From Pseudomonas sp. RSB 5.4 (GTDB lineage: Bacteria; Pseudomonadota; Gammaproteobacteria; Pseudomonadales; Pseudomonadaceae), in NCBI RefSeq assembly GCF_037126175.1, contig NZ_CP146986.1:124001-188000 (forward strand): a stretch of 64,000 bases of DNA, read 5' to 3'. The notes beneath the pieces are model-generated. The model had not been told where the DNA came from, searched no databases, and saw nothing but the letters and a program-made list of their open reading frames with translations. Position numbers and translations under genes: made by a program. Positions 44,977 to 53,473 of the stretch are shown here, piece by piece. Position 1 is the stretch's first letter; the number at the start of each line of letters is the position of its first letter.

Positions 44977-45651
44977 CTACAGGCGTTCGAGCAATTTCAG
45001 CGATTGGGCTTTGGTGAAGGTCATGCGTTCTTCCAGCCGGTGATTGTCCTTTTCGTAGTAGATGCTCATGTCGGCATGCTCCTGCGGGACCGGAACAATG
45101 CGGTCGATCATCGGCAAGGTATCCATCAGCAACTGACGGGCGTATCCCATCGCGCGGGTATAGGTGTCGATCACTTCCTCGAACTCAGGGTAAATGCAGA
45201 AGGCCACCTGATTGAGGATCGGCCCCTCGTCTATGCCTTCGCTGATCTCGTGCAGCGTTGCCCCATGCATCCCCTCGCCGTTCTTCAAGGCCCAGTTGAC
45301 CGGGCGTACGCCGCGATATTTGGGCAGGTAAGAAAGGTGCAGATTGATAATTTTCTTGCAGCAGTCGATGAAGCGCTTGGGCAATATCCGCTTGTGGAAA
45401 ATGACCAGGCAGAGGTCGCAGACGAAGGTGCCGTCTGCATAACCTGGCAGGTCTTCGATCCGACCGCTCTCGATCACCTCGATGCCGTGCTCCCGACAAT
45501 ACTCGATCAACGTCCGTTCGGTACTGACCGGCTCGAAAGGATCGGCCACCACGTACGACACCGTATGTTCGGGAGACGCGTTGAAGTATTCACAGGCGAA
45601 GATGGCCAGTTCGCCCTTGCCGCAAATCACTACTTGCTCAGGCGAGTTCAA
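44977..45651 (-). CDS. Stand-alone formyltransferase-domain protein
   Basis: This 224-residue protein is a minimal formyl-tetrahydrofolate-dependent transferase fold. The catalytic triad pattern is intact: Asn and His in IINLHLSYLPKYRG and Asp in SEGIDEGPIL. It lacks the C-terminal domain of methionyl-tRNA formyltransferase (about 315 residues), so it probably formylates an amino or hydroxylamino group of a small molecule, as in sugar N-formyltransferases or hydroxamate siderophores. The start is TTG 45651, supported by an AGGAGA site inside the preceding gene, which it overlaps by 14 bp. Translational coupling to the fused enzyme is strong. Confidence 0.87.
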   Translation of the reverse strand: MNSPEQVVICGKGELAIFACEYFNASPEHTVSYVVADPFEPVSTERTLIEYCREHGIEVIESGRIEDLPGYADGTFVCDLCLVIFHKRILPKRFIDCCKKIINLHLSYLPKYRGVRPVNWALKNGEGMHGATLHEISEGIDEGPILNQVAFCIYPEFEEVIDTYTRAMGYARQLLMDTLPMIDRIVPVPQEHADMSIYYEKDNHRLEERMTFTKAQSLKLLERL

Positions 45652-47497
45652 CGGCGTTCTCCTGCGCTTGGCTGCTGGTAACTTTCTGCGCTGCCAGGTC
45701 CTGCATCACGTTGCTCAAGGCCTGGATCAATCGGGCGTTTTCCTCAGGCGTTCGGCAGGACACGCGGAAGTACTTGTCGGAGTCGGTATTGCGTTTGCCC
45801 GAGCACTCCTTGATGTACATGTGGTGCTTGTCCAGCAACAACCTGGAAATGGTCTGGGCGTCAGCGTAATGAGCCTTGCAGTAAATGAAGTTTGCTTCGG
45901 TCTTGAAGCCGCTGATGCCCTCGATGGCGTCCAGCGCCTGTTGAAAGGCGCGCGTGTCGCTGATGACTTGTTGGCAGCTGGCCAGGTATTCCTGCTGGTA
46001 TTGCGGCAGATGCAACAGGAACTCCTCGGCAAAACCGTTGATGTTCCAGATCGGCAGCAGCGAGTTGATCAGCGCCAGCAGGGTCTGGTTGGCACTGGCC
46101 AGGTAGCCGATGCGAATACCGCCAATACCGAAGGTTTTGCTCATGCTGCGAATCACCACCAGGTTGGGGTGTTCGTCGAGCACGTTGAGCAAGGTGCTGT
46201 CGGCGTGGCTGGAGAAATCGAGGAACGACTCGTCGACGATCAGTGAGATATCCAGTTCCAGCAACTGCACGGCGAGCGCCGACAGCGCCGAGGCGGGTGT
46301 CAGGGCGCCGGTCGGGTTGTTGGGCGATTCGATGATCACCACCTCAGGGCGCTGTTGCCGGCAGGTCGCGAGCAGTGCATCGATATCGATGGCGAAATCG
46401 TCCTCCTCCCGCGTGTAGTGGCAGAGCGTGCGCTGTTCACCGAAGACGTTGGCGTATTCGTTGAAGGACGGCACGGTCACGAGGGCGCTGCCGGCATACA
46501 CGGACGGAAGCAGCTTGATGATTTCCGCTGCGCCATTGGCCACACACAGGTGTCTTGGGGAGACACCGAGGAATTCGCAGAGTGACTCCTCGATGAGTCG
46601 TCTGGCGCCGGGGTAGTTGAGGAAGATGTGATCGAAGTTGTCCTTGATCTTGTCTTTCATCTGCTGTGGCGGGAAATGGAAGTTGTAGATCAAGGCGAAA
46701 TCCAGCATCGGGTAGCGCCAGTAACCGCCGTGGCGGTTCTGGACGAAACCGAGGCGGTCACGACTGGTAATGTAGTTGCAGATCGTCAGGTCGTAGTAGT
46801 TGTCGACCTCATACCATTCGGTTGCCGGGACAATGACGGTCTGAATATCCCACTTGCCCTCAAGCGAAGCTTTTTTGAATACGTCTTCGTAGTAGGCGTT
46901 GAGGTTGTTTTTTCTGACGTTGCTGGCGAGTTGTTTTTTGATGTGCTCGGCGAACGCGGCTGACCCTACCTGGTACAGGTTGACGGTCTTGTATTGCCCG
47001 TCACGGGGCTCATGGCCGACGTCCTTGGTCGAGCCGAAACCTTGCAGTCGGGTCTCTTCGAGGACGGCGTAAGTGCCTTCCATGTTCTTGCCAAGCGGCG
47101 ACACAAGGGCGACCAGATCCCCCGGTTGCTGCAGCAACTGTTGCAGGCTGGAGGCCGAGAAATAAATGTCACCCTCGATGATCAGGGTGTTCTGCGTAAT
47201 GTGTTCGCGGGCCAGGTACAGCGAGTAGATGTTGTTGGTCGTCGCCCAGTCCGGGTTGCTCACGAATTCGAAGGTGATGGCGGTGTCCATCGCCCGAAGA
47301 TGCGCGGTAATGGTCTCCGACTGATAGCCGATCACGACGACCACGTGTTTGATACCCAGCGTTTCGAGGTTGTTCAGGGCGTTGTCGATGAACGCGATAT
47401 TGTTGGTCTTCACCAAGGGCTTGGGCGTGTGGCGTGTGCGCTTGCCCAGGCGGCTTCCGCGCCCGGCGCAAAGAATGATGGCTGTCTGATTATTCAT
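45638..47497 (-). CDS. Fused nucleotidyltransferase / PLP-dependent aminotransferase-fold enzyme
   Basis: The 619-residue protein has two domains. Residues 1-240 are a LicC-type nucleotidyltransferase: ILCAGRGSRLGKRTRHTPKPLV (in part), TNNIYSLYLA, EGDIYF and EWYEVDNYYDL. Residues about 265-605 are a fold-type I PLP enzyme of the HisC/CobD group: ESPNNPTGAL, DESFLDF and the PLP lysine in RSMSKTFGIGGIRIGYL. The same domain order occurs in FrbH of FR-900098 biosynthesis and in PntC-transaminase fusions of phosphonate pathways. It probably makes a CMP-activated compound and transaminates or decarboxylates it. The substrate is unproven. An AAGGAAAT site supports ATG 47497. Confidence 0.9.
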   Translation of the reverse strand: MNNQTAIILCAGRGSRLGKRTRHTPKPLVKTNNIAFIDNALNNLETLGIKHVVVVIGYQSETITAHLRAMDTAITFEFVSNPDWATTNNIYSLYLAREHITQNTLIIEGDIYFSASSLQQLLQQPGDLVALVSPLGKNMEGTYAVLEETRLQGFGSTKDVGHEPRDGQYKTVNLYQVGSAAFAEHIKKQLASNVRKNNLNAYYEDVFKKASLEGKWDIQTVIVPATEWYEVDNYYDLTICNYITSRDRLGFVQNRHGGYWRYPMLDFALIYNFHFPPQQMKDKIKDNFDHIFLNYPGARRLIEESLCEFLGVSPRHLCVANGAAEIIKLLPSVYAGSALVTVPSFNEYANVFGEQRTLCHYTREEDDFAIDIDALLATCRQQRPEVVIIESPNNPTGALTPASALSALAVQLLELDISLIVDESFLDFSSHADSTLLNVLDEHPNLVVIRSMSKTFGIGGIRIGYLASANQTLLALINSLLPIWNINGFAEEFLLHLPQYQQEYLASCQQVISDTRAFQQALDAIEGISGFKTEANFIYCKAHYADAQTISRLLLDKHHMYIKECSGKRNTDSDKYFRVSCRTPEENARLIQALSNVMQDLAAQKVTSSQAQENAVELA

Positions 47498-47507
47498 TGT
47501 AATTTCC

Positions 47508-48710
47508 TTATTTAACGAAAATGAGTCCGGGCACCACGTGCTGGTACATCCACACACCGTCGATCCTGCCGTGAAAGCTCTCCTCGCCGCCGCTGTCGCC
47601 ACCCGTCTTGATCCCGGCCCCCAGGCCGAATGTATGGAAGTTTTCCAGTACTCGACCTTCGCGGGTGACCGGGTTGAGTTGCTGGTTGGTGAGCAATCCG
47701 AAATCGTCCTGTTGCAGGTCCAGCGCCGTGCCATCGACATCCAGTATCGGCACCAACCCGGCCTTGTACCCGGTGCTGTGGATCAGCAGGTCCGATTGCG
47801 CGATCAGGTTCAGCACCTGATCGGCAGAGGCCTGTGCGATGTCAACGATGTTCAGGTTGCGGATCAGGCCTTGTTTGATCTTGCGAGCGAATTCGAACGA
47901 GTCATATCGCAGGCCCGAATAACGATTGACCCTTTGGCTGGCCTGGCAGATATCGGCATCGACGAACGGATAGTGCTGCTCGCGCGCGGAGGCGGGGGAG
48001 TCGAAGAACAGCCTGAAATCGCGCTTGGTCAGCAAGGTGATGGTGCCTGGGAAATCCAGTTGCTCCACCAGGCGGATCAGGCAGGAAACGGCGCTGTGCG
48101 AAGAGCCGACAATGGCCAGGTTGGTGTATTCGCCACTTTGCAGCGCCTGGTCGTGTTCGCCCTTGAGCAGCGCGTCCGAATTGATGTTGTGCCGGGGGTG
48201 CTGCACGGTGGCTTGATTCAGTCGGCCACCGATGTTGAAGATGATTTTCTTGCACATCGCCTGTACGCGCTGGCCATCGAGCAGATAGCTGACGCAGTAG
48301 TGACCCTGCGCGGTCAGACGGATTTCGCAGACGGTCGACTGGGTGGAAATTTCGAAACGTTTGTAGAGCGCCTGGTGCCGGGCCACATAGGTGCCGATGT
48401 GTTCGAGGAAGCGCCCGACATGACGCAACTCTACCGCCTCGCTCCGCCGCTCGGTGAAATACGCCCATTCTGGCGTCCCCTGCAGGAATCGACTCAGGTC
48501 GTCGGTGCGGTCCTGGAATTTTTCCAGAAAGACCCCGCCAAGCGAGTTGGCAGTGATCCGGTATTGACCGATTTCGCCGCTGCCCAATGTGCTGGATTTC
48601 TCAAGTATCAGGCAGCGCTGTATCTGTTCATTCTGAATAAGATCAGGCAATAGCGAGACGTTGGCGGGGCCAGCGCCGCATAGGATGAGGTCATAAATCG
48701 GCGTATTCAT
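47508..48710 (-). CDS. FAD-dependent N-hydroxylase-like monooxygenase
   Basis: The 400-residue product resembles lysine/ornithine N-monooxygenases. The FAD site is ILCGAGPANVSLLPDL near residues 8-23, the NADPH site is AIVGSSHSAVSCLIRL near 200, and a late STGYK motif matches the ATGY of the class. Such enzymes hydroxylate a primary amine to a hydroxylamine. An AGGAAAAC ribosome site precedes ATG 48710. It lies 10 bp before the fused enzyme gene. Together with the formyltransferase it could make an N-formyl-N-hydroxy (hydroxamate) group. Confidence 0.82.
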   Translation of the reverse strand: MNTPIYDLILCGAGPANVSLLPDLIQNEQIQRCLILEKSSTLGSGEIGQYRITANSLGGVFLEKFQDRTDDLSRFLQGTPEWAYFTERRSEAVELRHVGRFLEHIGTYVARHQALYKRFEISTQSTVCEIRLTAQGHYCVSYLLDGQRVQAMCKKIIFNIGGRLNQATVQHPRHNINSDALLKGEHDQALQSGEYTNLAIVGSSHSAVSCLIRLVEQLDFPGTITLLTKRDFRLFFDSPASAREQHYPFVDADICQASQRVNRYSGLRYDSFEFARKIKQGLIRNLNIVDIAQASADQVLNLIAQSDLLIHSTGYKAGLVPILDVDGTALDLQQDDFGLLTNQQLNPVTREGRVLENFHTFGLGAGIKTGGDSGGEESFHGRIDGVWMYQHVVPGLIFVK

Positions 48711-48825
48711 GATGTTTTCCTGAAAGTCGAGAAGTTCGAGAATTGGGTGTTCTTTAGGCAAAGAGGCTCCGCACCAAGGTAATTGGCGTACGGAAATGCA
48801 ACTTGGCAAGTTCTGCGTCGAGTGT

Positions 48826-50091
48826 TCAGCCAGTGGTAGGCGAAGTCTCGATGTTTGCTACTGAGGGAGCCGTTTCATCAGTGGTTTTTCTTTGTCGGAA
48901 AATCCCCATGAAGATCAGCGTCATCAGCAGGCTGGACAATGTAAGGAATATATAAAGTGCGGTTCCGCTGAGGTTCTGTATAAACAGTCCGCCGACAATC
49001 GGCGAGAGAGAAAAACCAATGCTGTATAACGACGCGGCACCAAAGTAGGCACCTCGCAGATTAGGTGGCGCCAGGCTGTCGACAAACATGTTGATACATG
49101 GAAAGAGCAGGGTCTGGCTGATACTCATGAGCAATACAGCGCCATACCACAATGCCTTGATGTCGTAGTTGTGTGCAGCCAATGCAAAGCCGGCCTCGCC
49201 GAGAATCAACAGGGCCGAGCCAAGATAGATCTTGGTATTCAGCGATACCGACGACAGCGCACTGGCAAGCGGTAACTGCAGTATCACGATCGTCGAGGCA
49301 TGCAAGACAATCAACGAGGCGATAAAGGGCAGGTAGCCTTCGAAGGCAAGGGCGGCCATCAGCTGCGGCAGGCTGGAGTCAAAGCTGCCAAAGATGAACA
49401 TCATGATGATGTTATTGATCACCAGCGCGAGGAACAGATGGTCTCTGGCGAGCACGCCCATGGTGCTTTTGAAACTGGTGGTATTGACCGCCTTGAGGGT
49501 TACGCCTTTACCGAAGATCACCACGCCGACCAGCAGCAGCACATAGGACAAGGTCACCAGGACGAAGGACAGTGAGTCGGCGGAGATCCCAAGCTTTAGC
49601 CCGAAGTAGGGGCCTGTCGCCGCACCGGCGTTCAAGAAAAAGTAGCGTAGATGCATGGCGCGCTCGACCAGAGGTCGAGATTCGATGACATCGCCGATGA
49701 TGGTTTTGATCGGGTTGTTGACCAGTGCCCACGACAGGTTTGCCAGCAGAGTCCCGGCAATGTAGCCATAAGCGCTGCTGCTGATGCCCAGTAGCAGATA
49801 AGAACTTGCCGCCACGACGCAGCCCAGCACGATGATTTTCAAGCGGCCGATTTTGTCCGACAGGTAACCGCTGTAAAAACTCGCTATCGACGACAGGGCG
49901 ATGGACAGGGTCAGGATCAGGCCGATAAACGTCGCACTGAAACCAAACCGGGTGTACAGCACGATCGAGATAAACGGCCAGACCATCATTGAAGTTGCAC
50001 GGGTTACAAAGGTGCCGATAAATAATATCCAGATGAACAGTGGCATCTCGGAAAGATATTGGGTGATACCGGTTTTTAATGAAGTATGCAT
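48826..50091 (-). CDS. MFS transporter of the biosynthetic operon
   Basis: This 421-residue membrane protein has 12 predicted helices. MFS motif A is clear after helix 2 (SGYLSDKIGRLKIIVLG). It is the first gene of the putative operon and is most simply read as an exporter and self-protection gene for the product. Its DNA is visibly richer in A/T than the mdt and mla genes around the island, in keeping with horizontal acquisition. The ribosome site before ATG 50091 is weak. Confidence 0.88.
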   Translation of the reverse strand: MHTSLKTGITQYLSEMPLFIWILFIGTFVTRATSMMVWPFISIVLYTRFGFSATFIGLILTLSIALSSIASFYSGYLSDKIGRLKIIVLGCVVAASSYLLLGISSSAYGYIAGTLLANLSWALVNNPIKTIIGDVIESRPLVERAMHLRYFFLNAGAATGPYFGLKLGISADSLSFVLVTLSYVLLLVGVVIFGKGVTLKAVNTTSFKSTMGVLARDHLFLALVINNIIMMFIFGSFDSSLPQLMAALAFEGYLPFIASLIVLHASTIVILQLPLASALSSVSLNTKIYLGSALLILGEAGFALAAHNYDIKALWYGAVLLMSISQTLLFPCINMFVDSLAPPNLRGAYFGAASLYSIGFSLSPIVGGLFIQNLSGTALYIFLTLSSLLMTLIFMGIFRQRKTTDETAPSVANIETSPTTG

Positions 50092-50686
50092 GTTGATGGC
50101 GGCCGTGTTTCAAATCCGCGAAAAGTGCAGATTGAAGTGGTTGAATCAATGCATTGCCGACGCTGATCGCTGTAGTAATTCATCCGCAGCTAAATGAAAG
50201 TGCGCGACACACCCTGCCATCCGGACGGAATAACGGATTGTGTCGATGGATGTATTACTGAAAAGCCGAGCGACAGTCTATGCGCAAGTTTCGCTAAGTC
50301 TTGGACAGTAAAGTTCGCTGCGACCTACACGTTTCAGATGTCGGGTAGACCAGCGTCGAAAGGGAGGATAAGGGAGAGCCGATATCATTCCTTGAATATC
50401 GTTGAACACGTCATTGCATCCTTTGCAGTGTTGAGGCGAGTCTACATAAGCTGTCACAGAATGTTAATAAAAAATTCACATTTAAATTTTTATGTTCGAC
50501 TTCGAATCTGACCGCGGCTTTGACTCACCCGTTCGTTAAGCGAGCAGGGCCTGTCTGAAAGACGAAACGGCGGCGTCAGTCTTTACCCGGGTGGGCGCAG
50601 AAGGGCAGGCATATGAAAAGAATGTCGGGCGTGAAGACGCGCTGACAAGCTCGGCGGGGCCGATGCTTGCCAGCGGTTGGAAGGGG
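50092..50686. other. 595-bp A/T-rich gap upstream of the biosynthetic operon
   Basis: No convincing gene is present. The stretch 50455-50510 is very A/T-rich (for example TTAATAAAAAATTCAC) and may hold the promoter reading leftward into the MFS gene. A 105-codon open frame at 50194-50511 has no family resemblance and poor codon use. The right-hand end is simply downstream sequence of the mlaA-like gene, without a clear terminator. Confidence 0.5.
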
Positions 50687-51475
50687 TTACTCGGCAATCT
50701 GCAACTTGCGCGACTCGGTGTACACGTAACGGACTTTCTCGTACTCGAACGGCGAGTTCATCTGGCCGTAGCGGAAGTTGGTCTGGTAGCGCTTGTCGAC
50801 CGCGCGCAGGGCCCAGATTTCCGGGTGGTTTTCGCTGACTTTCGACACGTTCAGGTAGTTGATCGCCGATTCGGCGGTGTAGTCGACGGCCAGGCCGGCG
50901 GTGTCGCGGATGTTCGACGGGCCGAGGATCGGCAACACGAAGTAGGCGCCGCCCGGTACGCCGTAGAAGCCCAGGGTCTGACCGAAGTCTTCGCTCTGGC
51001 GCGGCAGGCCCATGGCGGTGGCCGGGTCCCACAGACCGGCGACGCCGATGGTGGTGTTGAGCAGCAGCCGCGCCGTGGTTTCCATCGAGCGCTTGCCCTT
51101 GAACTGCAGCAGGCTGTTGACCAGGTTCGGCACGTCGCCGAGGTTGTTGAAGAAGTTGCTCACCCCGGTACGCAGGAAGCTTGGCGTCACATAGCGATAA
51201 CCGTCGACCACTGGCAGGAACACCCATTGGTCGAAGCGGTAGTTGAAGTGGTAGACGCGGCGGTTCCACGACTCCAGCGGGTCGTAAACGTTGAGCGCGT
51301 TAAGCGTCGAGCGTTCGAATTCACGCTGGTCCAGACCCGGGTTGAATTTGAGTTTGGACAGCGGTTCCTTGAAGCCGTCGTTGTCGACCACCACTGGCGC
51401 GTTGGCTTTGCTGTTGTCGGCCTGGGCCACGCCTGCACTGAGGAGCGCTGCAATCAGCAGGAGATATTTAGCCAC
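50687..51475 (-). CDS. mlaA: MlaA (VacJ)-like protein without a lipobox
   Basis: The 262-residue protein contains the MlaA domain: YDPLESWNRRVYHFNYRFDQW, FFNNLGDVPNLVNSLLQFK, RLLLNTTIGVAGLWDPA and FGQTLGFYGVPGGAY. MlaA sits in the outer membrane with porins and removes surface phospholipid for return by the Mla pathway. The signal peptide ends in GVAQA with no cysteine, so this copy looks like a soluble or peripherally held form rather than a lipoprotein. It overlaps the upstream hydrolase gene by 8 bp. The other mla genes are not here. Confidence 0.9.
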   Translation of the reverse strand: MAKYLLLIAALLSAGVAQADNSKANAPVVVDNDGFKEPLSKLKFNPGLDQREFERSTLNALNVYDPLESWNRRVYHFNYRFDQWVFLPVVDGYRYVTPSFLRTGVSNFFNNLGDVPNLVNSLLQFKGKRSMETTARLLLNTTIGVAGLWDPATAMGLPRQSEDFGQTLGFYGVPGGAYFVLPILGPSNIRDTAGLAVDYTAESAINYLNVSKVSENHPEIWALRAVDKRYQTNFRYGQMNSPFEYEKVRYVYTESRKLQIAE

Positions 51476-52766
51476 GGAAGAACTCCAGCATGGCGTCGCT
51501 GTTGACGCGGTAGTTAAGGTTGCCGCAATGGCCGCCGTAAGGATAAACGGTCAGGCGATCGCCGAAGGTCTTGCGCAGGAAACCGAGGTCGCCGGGGCCG
51601 AGGATCACATCGTCGGCGTTATGCATGACGGCGATTTTCGGGCTGTCGTGCAGGTAATCCTTGAGCGCGTACAGGCTGACCTGGTCGATCAGTTGCAACA
51701 GGCTGCCGCCGTCGGTGCGCGCACGCCACATCGGGATTACCTGTTCGGTCAGGTAGCAGTCGAAGTCGCATTGCAGCGCACGCTTGAGGAATGGCGTGAG
51801 GCTGGTGCCTTCGGTGATCGGGAATTTCGGCGGGGTGATCAGGCCGCGACGGTTGATCAGGTCGGAAGTGAAGGCAATGTCGGCCGCCGAGAAACGGAAC
51901 GAGGTGCCGATCAGCATCGCCATCTGTTCGTTGGTCAGATGCTGTTTTGACTGCTGGAAGTCGTAGAGCAGGGCGTCGTTGAGGTCGATGTAGCCTTTCT
52001 GCTGGAAGTAGCGGGTCAGCTTGTTCAGCACCAGTTCATAGAAGGTGGTGCTGTTGTTGATGCCTTTCACCTCGGTCTGCACCAGCTTGTCGAGGTTGGT
52101 GATCGAGGTATAGAGGTTGACCGGCGGGTTGAGCAGCAGGACTTTCTTGAAATTGAAGCTGCGCCGGGTTTCGTCCAGGTGCGCGACGAACGCTGCATCC
52201 AGCGCACCGAGGCTGTAGCCGCTGAGGTAGTACTCGGTGACCGGCAATTTCGGATGTTGCGCGCGCACGGCTTGCATCACCCGGTACATGTCTTCGGCGT
52301 CTTCCTTGGTGATGCCCGGGGTGGCGAAGCGTGAGGCGGCGCTGATGAAGTCGAAGCTGGTCGGCGACGACAACTGCACGACGTGGTAGCCGGCCTTGTA
52401 ATAGAGCTTCTTCAGGTATTCGTTGATCGCGCTGTCATAGCGCGCGCCGGTGCCGGCAATCAGGAAGATCAGCGGCGCCGGTTTGTCCTGTTCGGCGATG
52501 CGGTACGTGAGTTTTTTCACTGCCCAGAAATTGTCCGGGAGAATGAATGCCCGTTCCGGGCGCAGGGTAATGCTGTGGTCGGACTGGTTGATCTCGTCGT
52601 CCGACGGCAATTCCGGGCGCAGGTCCGGTGGCGTCGTGGCGATGGTCGCCTCGAACGGGTTGGTCAGGGGATAGCCATAACCGGCGGCATCGATATCCAC
52701 CGCCAGTGCGGACGCACTCAGAATAAGGCCGCAGAAAAGCGCGGCGAAGCGCAAGGAACGGAGCAT
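51468..52766 (-). CDS. Secreted alpha/beta-hydrolase-fold protein
   Basis: A 432-residue protein with a signal peptide (ALFCGLILSASALA). It shows an alpha/beta hydrolase layout: an oxyanion region FLIAGTGARYDS, nucleophile serine in SGYSLGALD, a likely Asp in MHNADDVILGPGD and His in YPYGGHCGNL. It is often labelled a serine/threonine protein kinase in Pseudomonas genomes, which the motifs do not support. Its overlap with the mlaA-like gene suggests joint function in the envelope, possibly on lipids; that is inference. Confidence 0.82.
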   Translation of the reverse strand: MLRSLRFAALFCGLILSASALAVDIDAAGYGYPLTNPFEATIATTPPDLRPELPSDDEINQSDHSITLRPERAFILPDNFWAVKKLTYRIAEQDKPAPLIFLIAGTGARYDSAINEYLKKLYYKAGYHVVQLSSPTSFDFISAASRFATPGITKEDAEDMYRVMQAVRAQHPKLPVTEYYLSGYSLGALDAAFVAHLDETRRSFNFKKVLLLNPPVNLYTSITNLDKLVQTEVKGINNSTTFYELVLNKLTRYFQQKGYIDLNDALLYDFQQSKQHLTNEQMAMLIGTSFRFSAADIAFTSDLINRRGLITPPKFPITEGTSLTPFLKRALQCDFDCYLTEQVIPMWRARTDGGSLLQLIDQVSLYALKDYLHDSPKIAVMHNADDVILGPGDLGFLRKTFGDRLTVYPYGGHCGNLNYRVNSDAMLEFFRG

Positions 52767-52989
52767 GACTGGATCCCTTAAAGGAAGGTGCCGAATGAAG
52801 TTCGCAGGCTATGACCACCGGGGTTGCGCCAAAGTGCCATGCCTCGGCACCAAACAGGCAGAATTCGGAGTAATAGTAGCTGGACGATACACTTTGCAAG
52901 GCGCGGATGACCAGTTAACAGTTGTTAGTACTTGCCAACGGTACAAGTGCGATTAAGCTGGCCGCCGATTTCGTTGATTGGAGAGATTC

Positions 52990-53358
52990 ATGTCCCGCCG
53001 CTTGCCCGTGATGCTGTTGCTCGTTCTGTTGCCGCTGTGGCTGGCCGCCAGTTATGGCGCGCGTTATGGCTTTATGGAGGACGGTCGGTGGGTTGGCATC
53101 TGCGTCGATGAAGCGAGCCGTTGGGAATGCTCGGTACGTTCGAACCTGGGGCTGATGATCCACTTCAAGGTATTGGGCTGGACCGCGCTGGGTGCGGCGC
53201 TGCTGGGTTTTGTGCTGCCCGGGCGGGCAGGGTGGTGGCTGGCGGTGCTGGCGCTGGTGTTCGGGTTGCCGGCGCTGGCGTTGTACAACACGACTTTCGC
53301 GGTATTTGCGGTGGTGATTGCCGGGTTGCGGTTGGTCCGGGAATCCCGTAGCGCCTGA
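52990..53358 (+). CDS. Small membrane protein of unknown function
   Basis: The 122-residue product has an N-terminal hydrophobic segment (PVMLLLVLLPLWLAASYGA), a periplasmic loop with two cysteines (GICVDEASRWECSV) and two or three further helices. The cysteines could form a disulfide. A TTGGAGAG site precedes ATG 52990. It is divergent from the hydrolase gene. I do not recognise a family. Confidence 0.75.
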   Translation: MSRRLPVMLLLVLLPLWLAASYGARYGFMEDGRWVGICVDEASRWECSVRSNLGLMIHFKVLGWTALGAALLGFVLPGRAGWWLAVLALVFGLPALALYNTTFAVFAVVIAGLRLVRESRSA

Positions 53359-53367
53359 TAGTCAGCC

Positions 53368-53450
53368 TTCGCGAGCAAGCCCGCTCCCACATTTGATTGC
53401 ATTCCAACTGAAGGAACTCGATTAAATGTGGGAGCGGGCTTGCTCGCGAA
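53368..53450. repeat. REP pair (inward unit, 83 bp)
   Basis: Inward REP pair with the same 83-bp length and a related spacer (AACTGAAGGAACTCGATTAAA) as the unit at 8388-8470. It lies between convergent genes and may act as a transcript end for both. Confidence 0.9.
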
Positions 53451-53473
53451 GGGGCAAGACTGGCCTCTGGAGA

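Noticed and set aside
44080..50091. Complete phosphonate antibiotic cluster
   Set aside because: The late enzymes resemble those of FR-900098, but no PEP mutase, phosphonomethylmalate synthase or isocitrate-dehydrogenase-like gene is in the window, so phosphonate chemistry is kept as a hypothesis only.
50194..50511. 105-codon open frame upstream of the biosynthetic operon
   Set aside because: No family resemblance, no clear ribosome site and unusual composition; it runs through the probable promoter region of the divergent operon.
51468..52766. Serine/threonine protein kinase
   Set aside because: The gene type is often given that label, but there are no kinase motifs; the GYSLG serine and the later Asp and His fit an alpha/beta hydrolase.
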